Notes under the pieces: model-generated | What the model saw: the letters and a program-made list of their open reading frames with translations, nothing else | Told to the model about the DNA's origin: nothing | Databases searched by the model: none | Part shown: positions 50,425-57,992 of the stretch, piece by piece | How the letters are laid out: every line of letters starts with the position of its first letter | Position numbering within the stretch: the first letter of the stretch is position 1 | Translations under genes and position numbers: made by a program | Origin: Chitinophaga sp. XS-30 | Lineage (GTDB): Bacteria; Bacteroidota; Bacteroidia; Chitinophagales; Chitinophagaceae | NCBI RefSeq assembly: GCF_008086345.1 | Contig: NZ_CP043006.1 | Location: forward strand, 4,276,032 to 4,340,031 | Direction of reading: 5' to 3' | DNA length: 64,000 bases

Positions 50425-52326
50425 CTATAGTTTTTCGATCCAGCGGTCATACCAAAGCTGGAACACCAATATATTCCAGAGTTTCTGGTAACTTATCTTC
50501 TCCCCTGCCAGATAGCGTTTCAACAGCTGCTGCACATGCGCGGCATTGAAAAGTCCGGTCCTTTCCAGGCGTTCGGGAGACATGAAATACTGCATCCTGT
50601 CCGTCAGGTCTTCCCGGAACCATTCCTGCAAAGGAGCTATGAACGGCCGTTTCGGGCGATCCATCAGGGACTTGGGGATGTATTTATGTACAATAGATTT
50701 GAGTATATATTTGTTGACGCCGTCCTTTACCTTGATGGAAGCCGGCACCTGTGCAAGGTATTCCACGAGGCGATGATCCAGCATCGGCTCACGGCCTTCT
50801 ATACTCACAGACATTGTAGCCCGGTCTACTTTTACCAGGTTATTATCTACCAGGAAGGTTTTATAGTCAATAGCCAGCAGACGGTTCAGCGGGTCATTCA
50901 TGTCCGCCAACTCACCGTTGAGGTCAAAATTGGTACGATATCCTTCCGTTTTTCTTCCCATGTAATAGCTGGCTTCACTTTCGGTAAGATACTGGCTGAT
51001 GTACTTCAGCGCTTCCTGCGGTTTACCGGATCCCCAGATCAGCTTCATTTTCTCATACCGGGAAGCAAAGTTGTACTTTTTATTAAAGAATGGGATAAGT
51101 TCGGGATTTACCAGACCCATACCATAGCTGAGCATGCTTTGCACACTTTTCGGGAAACGGCTGGTGAAACGCAATGCCTGGTTAAACTTGTTGTAACCGG
51201 AAAACACTTCGTCACCGCCATCGGCCGACAGTGCCACTTTCACCTCCTTGCTGGCCAGCCTGCTGACAAGTGTTGTAGGCACAATAGAATTATCAGCGAA
51301 TGGTTCATCATATATCTCGGGAAGCGATTCCATGACATTCCTCGCATCATCAGGCCCAACGATCCATTCGTGGTGATCGGTCCCCAGATGCCGCGCGATC
51401 TTTCTTGCTTCTGCGGACTCATCCCATTGCTGCTCTTTAAAGCCTATCGTAAAGGTTTTGATACGGCTGCCGGAATCTTTCTGCAGAATGGCAGCAACGC
51501 TGGCACTATCGTATCCACCACTCAGGAATACCCCTACCGGCACATCTGCTACCATACGGTAGTTATATGCGCTTTTCATCAGCGCTTCAGTCTCTTCCAA
51601 CACCTTATGTTCGGGTATCTGCAACAGCGGCTTGCGGTATGCATCCAATACGTCCCAATAAGTATGCTCCTGCACACTGGCGGATGGGAGTTGCACCCTC
51701 AGCAACCGGCCCGGAGGAAGTTTGTGGGTATTTCGGTAGATCGTAAATGGCGCGGGAATATAGCTGTATTGCAGAAAAAGGGATAAGCTGTTCTCATCTA
51801 TATCTTTACGGAAAGCGGGGTGTTCGCAAATGCCTTTCAGCTCGGAAGCAAACAGCAATACCTGTTCGTGCCAGTAATAGTACAAGGGTTTTACTCCCGC
51901 TCTGTCGCGACAGAGCAGCAGGCTGCGTTTTTCCCGGTCGTAGATCACAAAGGCAAACATGCCGATGCAACGATCCAGAATGGCTTCCCCCCATGCATCG
52001 TATCCTTTCAGCAGTACTTCCGTATCTGATCCCGACTGGAAAGTATAACCAAGTTCTTCCAGTTCTTTCCTGATGGATTTGAAATTATACACTTCGCCAT
52101 TAAAAATGATGCTGTAATGCCTGAAGTGCATTGGTTGGTGACCGGAAGCGGAAAGGTCCTGGATGGAAAGGCGGCGCTGCCCCAGCCCTATAACGGCTGA
52201 TGCATCTTCATATGTTTCGTATCCGGCATCATCAGGACCACGATGCAGCATGGCATCGGTCATCCTGCGCAGGATGCCTGCATCTGTTTTTTTGGTAAAA
52301 TCGATAAACCCGGCTATACCACACAT
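50425..52326 (-). CDS. asnB: asparagine synthase (glutamine-hydrolysing), polysaccharide-cluster type
   Basis: A 633-residue amidotransferase. The class II glutaminase domain opens with C2 (M-C-G-I-A-G-F) and has R-R-L-S-I-Q-D, S-I-I-F-N-G-E-V-Y-N and the S-D-T-E segment. The synthetase half carries the pyrophosphate loop S-G-G-Y-D-S-A-S-V and A-D-G-G-D-E-V-F-S-G-Y. Such AsnB-like proteins are frequent in exopolysaccharide and O-antigen loci, where they probably amidate uronic acids or amino-sugar carboxylates rather than make free asparagine. The start overlaps the preceding rhamnosyltransferase-like gene by 13 bases. Confidence 0.94.
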   Translation of the reverse strand: MCGIAGFIDFTKKTDAGILRRMTDAMLHRGPDDAGYETYEDASAVIGLGQRRLSIQDLSASGHQPMHFRHYSIIFNGEVYNFKSIRKELEELGYTFQSGSDTEVLLKGYDAWGEAILDRCIGMFAFVIYDREKRSLLLCRDRAGVKPLYYYWHEQVLLFASELKGICEHPAFRKDIDENSLSLFLQYSYIPAPFTIYRNTHKLPPGRLLRVQLPSASVQEHTYWDVLDAYRKPLLQIPEHKVLEETEALMKSAYNYRMVADVPVGVFLSGGYDSASVAAILQKDSGSRIKTFTIGFKEQQWDESAEARKIARHLGTDHHEWIVGPDDARNVMESLPEIYDEPFADNSIVPTTLVSRLASKEVKVALSADGGDEVFSGYNKFNQALRFTSRFPKSVQSMLSYGMGLVNPELIPFFNKKYNFASRYEKMKLIWGSGKPQEALKYISQYLTESEASYYMGRKTEGYRTNFDLNGELADMNDPLNRLLAIDYKTFLVDNNLVKVDRATMSVSIEGREPMLDHRLVEYLAQVPASIKVKDGVNKYILKSIVHKYIPKSLMDRPKRPFIAPLQEWFREDLTDRMQYFMSPERLERTGLFNAAHVQQLLKRYLAGEKISYQKLWNILVFQLWYDRWIEKL

Positions 52327-53234
52327 GCGTTAACTTTTTTAAGGTGTTTCAGATTCCAGAAAATACCGTTCCAGAATGCTTTCAGGTGAACTTTCTCCTT
52401 TTTCAGCATGAACTGCAGGGTATTTTTGGGTATTGTAAACAGTACAAGATAAGCCATAAAAAACGCCCGTGAAGGGAGTTTTACGTTACGGCGCATGAAC
52501 AATATCCTGTTACGGGTAATATAATATGTCTTCAACGGGCTGTTCTTGCCGGTTGTCATGGATTCTTTGTGATAGATCAGGGATTTGTACTGGTAATATA
52601 CCTTGTATCCATGTCTTTTGAATTGTTCGCACCAGTCGAATTCCTCATAATACAGGAAATACACTTCAGGCATCAGTCCAACCTTTTCCAGCGCCCGGGC
52701 CGATATCATCATTCCTCCTCCATGCGCATAATGTGTTTCGGATACTGCGTCATACTGGCCCTGATCGGGTTCCCGGCATCCAATCATACTATTCCTTCCG
52801 GTGAACATATCCACCTGCCGGTAACCGGCGTATTCGATCGTTCCCGGCTGGAAAAAGTAATGAAACTTGGGGCTGGCCACACCGGCATCCGGATAGTCCC
52901 TGAATACTTCCAGCAGTCCTTCTATCAGGCCGTCGGTAAATTCAGTATCATTATTGACAAGAAAAAGATATTCTCCTTTCGCGGCTTTGATGCCAAGGTT
53001 ATTACCTCCGGCGAATCCTCTGTTCTCCTCACTTTTGATCAGTTGCACACCGGCATATCCCTTCAACGCGTCGGTGGGATCTTCCTTCGATGCATTATCC
53101 ACTACGATCACCTCCATGTTCGGATAACTGTTCTGCTGCAGCGATGCCATCAATTCACAAGTCACAGCGGTGTTATTGTAATTAACGGTGATGATGGAAA
53201 CCAGCGGGTAATATGGGCTATTCTCTGGTTGCAT
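52314..53234 (-). CDS. glycosyltransferase family 2 (rhamnosyltransferase-like)
   Basis: A 306-residue GT-A glycosyltransferase. It begins with V-S-I-I-T-V-N-Y-N-N, then V-V-D-N-A-S, E-N-R-G-F-A-G-G-N-N-L-G-I and the metal-binding stretch F-L-V-N-N-D-T-E. The later acid motif is Y-Y-E-E-F-D-W-C. This N-R-G-F-A-G-G-N-N pattern marks the rhamnosyl/galactofuranosyl-type GT2 group. Overlaps with both neighbours (13 and 17 bases) show a tightly packed operon. Confidence 0.93.
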   Translation of the reverse strand: MQPENSPYYPLVSIITVNYNNTAVTCELMASLQQNSYPNMEVIVVDNASKEDPTDALKGYAGVQLIKSEENRGFAGGNNLGIKAAKGEYLFLVNNDTEFTDGLIEGLLEVFRDYPDAGVASPKFHYFFQPGTIEYAGYRQVDMFTGRNSMIGCREPDQGQYDAVSETHYAHGGGMMISARALEKVGLMPEVYFLYYEEFDWCEQFKRHGYKVYYQYKSLIYHKESMTTGKNSPLKTYYITRNRILFMRRNVKLPSRAFFMAYLVLFTIPKNTLQFMLKKEKVHLKAFWNGIFWNLKHLKKVNACVV

Positions 53235-54426
53235 TTAATAGTGGATTATCGATCGCTGTTTTGGTATGTTTCGTGTGTATGAAGGTCTTGTTCGCGCCTT
53301 TCAGACGGAACAGCAGCAGTACCATGATCCCCATTGCCCGCGGCAGGCTTAGCATAGCCGTGAGCAGATATTTGGAAAAGAACTTCCGGGGGATGGGCAG
53401 CAGCAGACTGACTCCGTTCAGCACCAGCGCCGCCAGCCACCATGTTAAAGGGATTTCCAGGTAGCGGAAAAGCAGCAGGTAAATGAAGGTGCCGCCCAGC
53501 AATGCTGCCAGCAGCAACATACGCGGCAATAACAGGTTCTGGCAGACGGCAAGATTGAAATAATCAAGGTTGCCGCGGAAAAGCGCCTTCCATCCCCTTG
53601 TCCAGTATGTACGCAGATATACGAACTGGCTGGACATCCAGCGCTTGCGCTGGTTGCTGAATGTGGCGGAGCTTTCTACCTTCTCGTCGAAAATATGCGC
53701 ATCCTCAAGGTAGTAAATCGAATACCCGCGGGAAACGACCAGCAGCTGCAATACCTTGTCAAAACCTCCGGTGGCATCAATTTCCTTCATAATATCCCGG
53801 ATGAGCGGGAAATGAAAGGCCATGCCCGAACCGATCACGGAAGAGGACAGTCCCAGCGAATTGGCGCCTTTGCGGTATATATGATTGGCAATGATCTCGT
53901 TGGCAGCATCCAGCACGGCAAACGGCGTATCCAGGTTCTTGGCTACCCTTTGCGCCTGGATGACATATTCCCCATTCTGATAAGCTTTGTTGATTTTCAG
54001 CAGAAAATCCGGCTCCAGTACATTATCAGCGTCACAGATCAGGGCGATATCATATTCTTTCTGCAATTGGGCGAATGCGGCATTGAGGGACCGCGCCTTG
54101 GTGCTTTTGTCAAATGACACGCTGATAGCCCGGATGCCGGATGCTTCCAGCGAAGTCAGGGTCTCCGGCTGCAGAGAGTCCGCAATGACAACAAGTTCGT
54201 ATTTGTCTTCAGGATAATTTAAAGCTGCATAGCTCGTTGCGGTGGAGAGAATAATGCTGTCCTCTTTGTATGCAGGTACCAGGATAACAATCCTGCCATA
54301 GGTGGCTTCAGTGAGTAATTCGGTCTTCTTTCTTCTTTTAACACTGCCAGCAATGGCAAAAATCAAATTAAACAGTACGCATCCGGCTAAGTAGGTAAAA
54401 ATTATCGCTTCAATAATAACTGACAT
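53218..54426 (-). CDS. membrane-bound glycosyltransferase family 2
   Basis: A 402-residue inner-membrane GT2, similar in plan to N-acetylglucosaminyl or cellulose/hyaluronan-synthase-type enzymes. One membrane helix at the N-terminus (I-I-E-A-I-I-F-T-Y-L-A-G-C-V-L-F) is followed by the catalytic domain with P-A-Y-K-E-D, V-I-A-D-S, the D-x-D site I-C-D-A-D-N and F-D-E-K-V-E-S. The processivity-like motif is Q-R-K-R-W. Three C-terminal helices follow. Its start shares one base with the stop codon of the sugar transferase gene. Confidence 0.92.
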   Translation of the reverse strand: MSVIIEAIIFTYLAGCVLFNLIFAIAGSVKRRKKTELLTEATYGRIVILVPAYKEDSIILSTATSYAALNYPEDKYELVVIADSLQPETLTSLEASGIRAISVSFDKSTKARSLNAAFAQLQKEYDIALICDADNVLEPDFLLKINKAYQNGEYVIQAQRVAKNLDTPFAVLDAANEIIANHIYRKGANSLGLSSSVIGSGMAFHFPLIRDIMKEIDATGGFDKVLQLLVVSRGYSIYYLEDAHIFDEKVESSATFSNQRKRWMSSQFVYLRTYWTRGWKALFRGNLDYFNLAVCQNLLLPRMLLLAALLGGTFIYLLLFRYLEIPLTWWLAALVLNGVSLLLPIPRKFFSKYLLTAMLSLPRAMGIMVLLLFRLKGANKTFIHTKHTKTAIDNPLLNATRE

Positions 54427-55568
54427 TACACATTATCTTTTTGGATCAATGCCAATGGCGTATTCACCATTAGCCAAAGGTCCATGGAAAAGGAGTACTT
54501 CTGGGCGTAGTTGATGTCCAGATCAATTCGCTCCTGGGCTGACATTTCCTTGTTACCTCTTTTGCTGACCTGCCACAAACCGGTAATACCGGCGGGCGCC
54601 AGAAATCTTTCCGCACACTGATCGGTTACCAGCGTAGTAGCTTCATACAATGGAAGCGGACGGTTACCTACAATGGACATGTCTCCCTTCAATACATTAT
54701 AGAGCTGAGGTATCTCATCCAGACTGGTGTTCCGGAGGAATTTGCCGAAACGCGTAATACGGGGATCGTTAGAAACCTTGTAAAATACCGGCCCATTGGA
54801 ATCAGCAGAATACTGGTTCAGATGCTTCAGCTTGTCCAGCTGCTTGTCCGCATCCGCTACCATGGTACGGAACTTGTAAAACTTGAATACCTTGTAGTTT
54901 TTTCCTGCGCGGCGACCAGCATAGAATACAGGACCACGGGACTCCAGCTTCACGGCAGCGGCGATCACTATCAGCAATGGAGACAGCGCCACAAGCGCCA
55001 GGCCGGATACAAGTACATCGAACGAGCGTTTGCCAATGTTCCCAAGGCGTTTCTTTTGATAACCTGCTTTCAATTGGCGGGCATTGAAGGCGCTCAGTTG
55101 CTTGAACTTGTTTACAAAACCGATCTTCCTGTTCAGCAGACCGAAGGTTTCATCAGTAATAATATCATCAATAAAGCCAAATTGTTTTATAACGGATTTG
55201 ATATTCTCGTTAATAGATTCCGGATGGATGAAAAAAGGTAAGGAAAGCAATGCCTTGTTGGATGCAAAATACTTTTTCCATTCTGTCAGCACGGCCTCAA
55301 GATCTTCGCCTGCCTTGCAGATAATGGCTGCAGGAGCGCGGTGATGGATATTGAGCAATTGTCCGATGACAAGCTGAACGTCTTTTACGGTTGGTACGAT
55401 CACATACCTGAAATCCGTTTTGTTGGAAGGAACCGATGCTCCCGAAACACCCACAAGTAAAACAAATCGCTCTCCCGGCATAATATCAAGCCGGTTGCGG
55501 GAGTCCTGAACAACGGTATCTTCTTTAGCGTCTGCAGCGCAAACTAAAACAGGTGTAGATGTCTCCAT
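54426..55568 (-). CDS. phosphoglycosyl transferase (sugar transferase) with receiver-like N-terminus
   Basis: A 380-residue initiating enzyme that moves a sugar-1-phosphate to undecaprenyl phosphate. The catalytic part (about 180-380) has K-R-S-F-D-V-L-V-S-G, one membrane helix, F-K-F-Y-K-F-R-T-M, the L-R-N-T-S-L-D-E-I-P-Q-L-Y-N-V-L-K-G-D-M-S-I-V-G-N-R-P signature (catalytic D-E) and A-G-I-T-G-L-W-Q-V. The first 140 residues look like a degenerate response-regulator receiver: the strand that should end in the phosphorylated Asp reads A-I-I-C-K-A, and the acidic pocket is missing. A true receiver protein is encoded 60 bases upstream. Confidence 0.92.
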   Translation of the reverse strand: METSTPVLVCAADAKEDTVVQDSRNRLDIMPGERFVLLVGVSGASVPSNKTDFRYVIVPTVKDVQLVIGQLLNIHHRAPAAIICKAGEDLEAVLTEWKKYFASNKALLSLPFFIHPESINENIKSVIKQFGFIDDIITDETFGLLNRKIGFVNKFKQLSAFNARQLKAGYQKKRLGNIGKRSFDVLVSGLALVALSPLLIVIAAAVKLESRGPVFYAGRRAGKNYKVFKFYKFRTMVADADKQLDKLKHLNQYSADSNGPVFYKVSNDPRITRFGKFLRNTSLDEIPQLYNVLKGDMSIVGNRPLPLYEATTLVTDQCAERFLAPAGITGLWQVSKRGNKEMSAQERIDLDINYAQKYSFSMDLWLMVNTPLALIQKDNV

Positions 55569-55627
55569 ATTGCAGCGTATTAGTGTATTGGTTTTTGAGC
55601 CTAATCAAACAATAGTAAAAAAGATCC

Positions 55628-56017
55628 TTAACCTGCTATCGTCAGGGCAGGATTCAGTATCCGGGAAACAGTCCCCATCAACGTCATGGGATCAAACGGC
55701 TTTTGGGAAACAGACTGCACATTTGCATACTTCACAGGTAGAGCGTTAAGATTTTCGAGATTGAAACCTGAAATAACAACTACCGGAATATCCTGGTATA
55801 GATAACTGCCGGATAAAAAGTCAAGCAGTTCTTCTCCATTGATGTTCGGCATCTCCATATCTGTAATGATCAGATCTGCTTTATTCCCGCTCGAAAGCCA
55901 TTGCATTGCAGCAAGTCCGTCAGATGCTGACACTACGCTGTATTGCTTTGAAAAAATTGCTTCCAGTAACATCCTCAGTGGCAAGCTATCGTCAATAATT
56001 AAAATTTTCTTTTTCAT
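55628..56017 (-). CDS. single-domain response regulator (CheY-like)
   Basis: A stand-alone receiver of 129 residues without output domain. D9-D10, phospho-acceptor D53 (I-I-T-D-M-E-M-P), S83 and K106 (Q-K-P-F) are all present, so it should be phosphorylatable. It is the first gene of the minus-strand polysaccharide operon, 59 bases before the sugar transferase whose N-terminus resembles an inactive receiver. A regulatory contact between the two is a reasonable inference. No kinase is encoded beside it. The long upstream gap holds a palindrome and the divergent promoter. Confidence 0.93.
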   Translation of the reverse strand: MKKKILIIDDSLPLRMLLEAIFSKQYSVVSASDGLAAMQWLSSGNKADLIITDMEMPNINGEELLDFLSGSYLYQDIPVVVISGFNLENLNALPVKYANVQSVSQKPFDPMTLMGTVSRILNPALTIAG

Positions 56018-56216
56018 CCTTTATTAATTTTCAGTTTATCCGTTAGGGCAAACAGGCGATCGCCAGTGAGCCGGTTAAATGTTTAAAATTGAGGTATGTA
56101 TTCATTGAAAAATACGCACCAGGTTTTAAACGGATAAGGTCCAAAAATTACACGGTAGCTTTTCAGGGGATGATGGCAGAATACTTGGAATGGTCGATGT
56201 ATTAACCGATTTGTAC

Positions 56217-56243
56217 TGTAAACATATGTATAATGTGTTTACA
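56217..56243. promoter_or_regulatory. palindromic operator TGTAAACA-N11-TGTTTACA
   Basis: A perfect 8-base dyad with an 11-base spacer, centred about 210 bases from the receiver gene start and 230 from the GT2 start. The arms suit a dimeric helix-turn-helix regulator that could control both directions. The cognate regulator is unknown. Confidence 0.55.
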
Positions 56244-56398
56244 ATCGTAATAGCTGGAACAAAAGTAAAACATTCTCCGGAATACATTTATTTTTTTTGT
56301 GAATGGTTTGATTTGACCCGTAAAAGGAGGAAAATTTAGCATAAACGAAAATTAGCTCTGTAAAATCACCCAAAACCGGGTAAAACGATGTCCACCGG

Positions 56399-56428
56399 TT
56401 GCATATGACCGAAATTGTAATAATTTTG
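56399..56428 (+). promoter_or_regulatory. consensus Bacteroidota promoter of the GT2 gene at 56464
   Basis: TTG (56399-56401), a 19-base spacer, and TAATTTTG (56421-56428). Transcription should start near 56435. This excludes the GTG at 56428 as start codon and supports the ATG at 56464. Confidence 0.75.
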
Positions 56429-56463
56429 TGCGCGGTTTATACCCCTTTATCAAATACATCTGC

Positions 56464-57657
56464 ATGGAATCCTGGTTTTTTTTCATTTTCTGGATAAGCC
56501 TGTTCATACTTTTTTACAGCTATATCGGCTACGGTATATTATTATATATAGTCATCCGGGTGAAAAGGCTTTTTTTCCCGTCCGGATCGGAAAACCAGGA
56601 AGAAGTATCTTTTAGGCCTAAAGTCACTTTTATGGTGGCAGCTTATAATGAAGCGTCATTTATCCGGGAAAAGATTGCCAACACCCTGGCACTTGATTAT
56701 CCGGCAGACCTGCTGGAGATCATTTTTGTAACGGACGGCAGCACAGATGGAACGGACGCGATTATTGCGGATTATCCGCAGATCCGTGTGCTGCATGAGC
56801 CGGCGCGGAAGGGGAAAACCGTTGCGATCAACAGGGCCATGAGCTTTGCCACTGCCCCGTATGTGATCTTCTCCGATGCCAATACGCTGTTGAACAAGGA
56901 TGCGGTCAGCCGGCTGATCTCCTGGTTCCGGGATCCGGCTACCGGTGCGGTAGCCGGAGAGAAGAAAGTGATTGCAGCGGCTGATGATGCGGAGGGCATG
57001 GGGGAAGGCGCTTACTGGAAATACGAGTCTCTCCTGAAGAAATGGGATGCAGAGCTTTACAGCGTAATGGGCGCCGCCGGAGAACTGTTTGCCATCCGTA
57101 CGGAGCTTTATGAGCCGATTCCTGCGGATACCATACTGGATGATTTTGTGATCTCCTTCGGTGTGAATATGCGGGGATATAAAGTAAAGTACGCACCGGA
57201 TGCATACGCCATGGAAACGCCCTCTGCTTCCCTCGGGGAAGAATATAAGCGGAAAGTGAGGATCAGTGCGGGGGGATTTCAGTCCATGGGGATGCTGCTG
57301 CCGCTTTTTAACGTCTTCCGGTATCCCAGGATCACCTGGCAGTATGTTTCCCACCGGGTGCTCCGCTGGACGCTTGCACCATTATGCCTGCCGCTCGCCC
57401 TCCTCTCCAATATTGCCCTGGTCTGGCTTCAGGCCGGCAACCTCTACACACTTGTACTGGGCCTTCAACTTGCCTTTTATATCGCATCGGCTGCCGGATA
57501 TATCCTCGCCAGGAAAGGTATCAAGGTGCCCTACTGCTATATCCCTTTTTATTTCCTTTTCATGAATATTGCCGTGTATCACGGCTTTTCCCGCTTCCTG
57601 AAAAAACGCCAGTCAGCCGTTTGGGAAAGGTCTGAGCGCAGGATCAATTTTTCCTGA
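56464..57657 (+). CDS. membrane glycosyltransferase family 2 (IcaA/PgaC-like)
   Basis: A 397-residue inner-membrane GT2. An N-terminal helix (W-F-F-F-I-F-W-I-S-L-F-I-L-F-Y-S-Y-I-G-Y-G) leads to the GT-A core with V-A-A-Y-N-E, V-T-D-G-S-T-D-G-T, the metal site F-S-D-A-N-T, L-D-D-F and the K-R-K-V-R basic segment in place of Q-x-x-R-W. Three helices close the protein. The start at 56464 follows from the promoter position. This family includes polymerising enzymes such as poly-N-acetylglucosamine synthases, but single-sugar transferases too, so processivity is uncertain. It stands alone on the plus strand. Confidence 0.92.
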   Translation: MESWFFFIFWISLFILFYSYIGYGILLYIVIRVKRLFFPSGSENQEEVSFRPKVTFMVAAYNEASFIREKIANTLALDYPADLLEIIFVTDGSTDGTDAIIADYPQIRVLHEPARKGKTVAINRAMSFATAPYVIFSDANTLLNKDAVSRLISWFRDPATGAVAGEKKVIAAADDAEGMGEGAYWKYESLLKKWDAELYSVMGAAGELFAIRTELYEPIPADTILDDFVISFGVNMRGYKVKYAPDAYAMETPSASLGEEYKRKVRISAGGFQSMGMLLPLFNVFRYPRITWQYVSHRVLRWTLAPLCLPLALLSNIALVWLQAGNLYTLVLGLQLAFYIASAAGYILARKGIKVPYCYIPFYFLFMNIAVYHGFSRFLKKRQSAVWERSERRINFS

Positions 57658-57992
57658 CCACCCGTTTTCAGCCATTCACCGCCTAAATACCGCAGTTCAT
57701 GAACCAAAACATGCTGTTAACAAAAAAAACGTAACTCATATTACTTTCTTTATTTATTTTCGCACATCATAAGGAGAATTGTTTGTCATTTTCAGCAAAA
57801 ACAGTTCTCATCCCTAACCACTTCCTTCTTAAAACCAACAGCAGCTGCGGATTCAACTCCAAAGAACTGCGTATTTTTTTTCCATTCCTCTGAACTTCTC
57901 GCGATCCGATCGCTTTTATGACATGACTTTTCATGTCCTGACGTTGGTTTATTACATACATCTACTATATATACAATTTTATTCATTCGTCT
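57658..57992. other. intergenic region and probable long leader of the giant T9SS protein
   Basis: In this 335-base gap TATTTTCG near 57752 is a one-base mismatch to the -7 consensus, which would leave a leader of more than 200 bases. Within it GACATGA-CTTT-TCATGTC (57920-57937) forms a perfect 7-base hairpin and GCGATC/GATCGC is a short palindrome just before. No gene was recognised. Confidence 0.45.

Larger units (their letters stand above)
56018..56463. other. divergent regulatory region of the polysaccharide cluster
   Basis: This 446-base gap separates the receiver gene (minus) from the GT2 gene (plus). It holds a TGTAAACA palindrome and a well-spaced promoter for the plus strand, listed separately. 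For the minus strand only near matches such as TAATTTTTG (one base too long) were found. No gene was seen. Confidence 0.6.

Noticed and set aside
50536..51786. Plus-strand open frame of 416 codons opposite asnB
   Set aside because: Complementary to conserved asnB coding sequence; the translation is His/Phe-rich and resembles no protein family.
56428..56463. GTG start adding 12 residues to the GT2 gene
   Set aside because: The GTG overlaps the last base of the -7 promoter box, so it would not be in the transcript.
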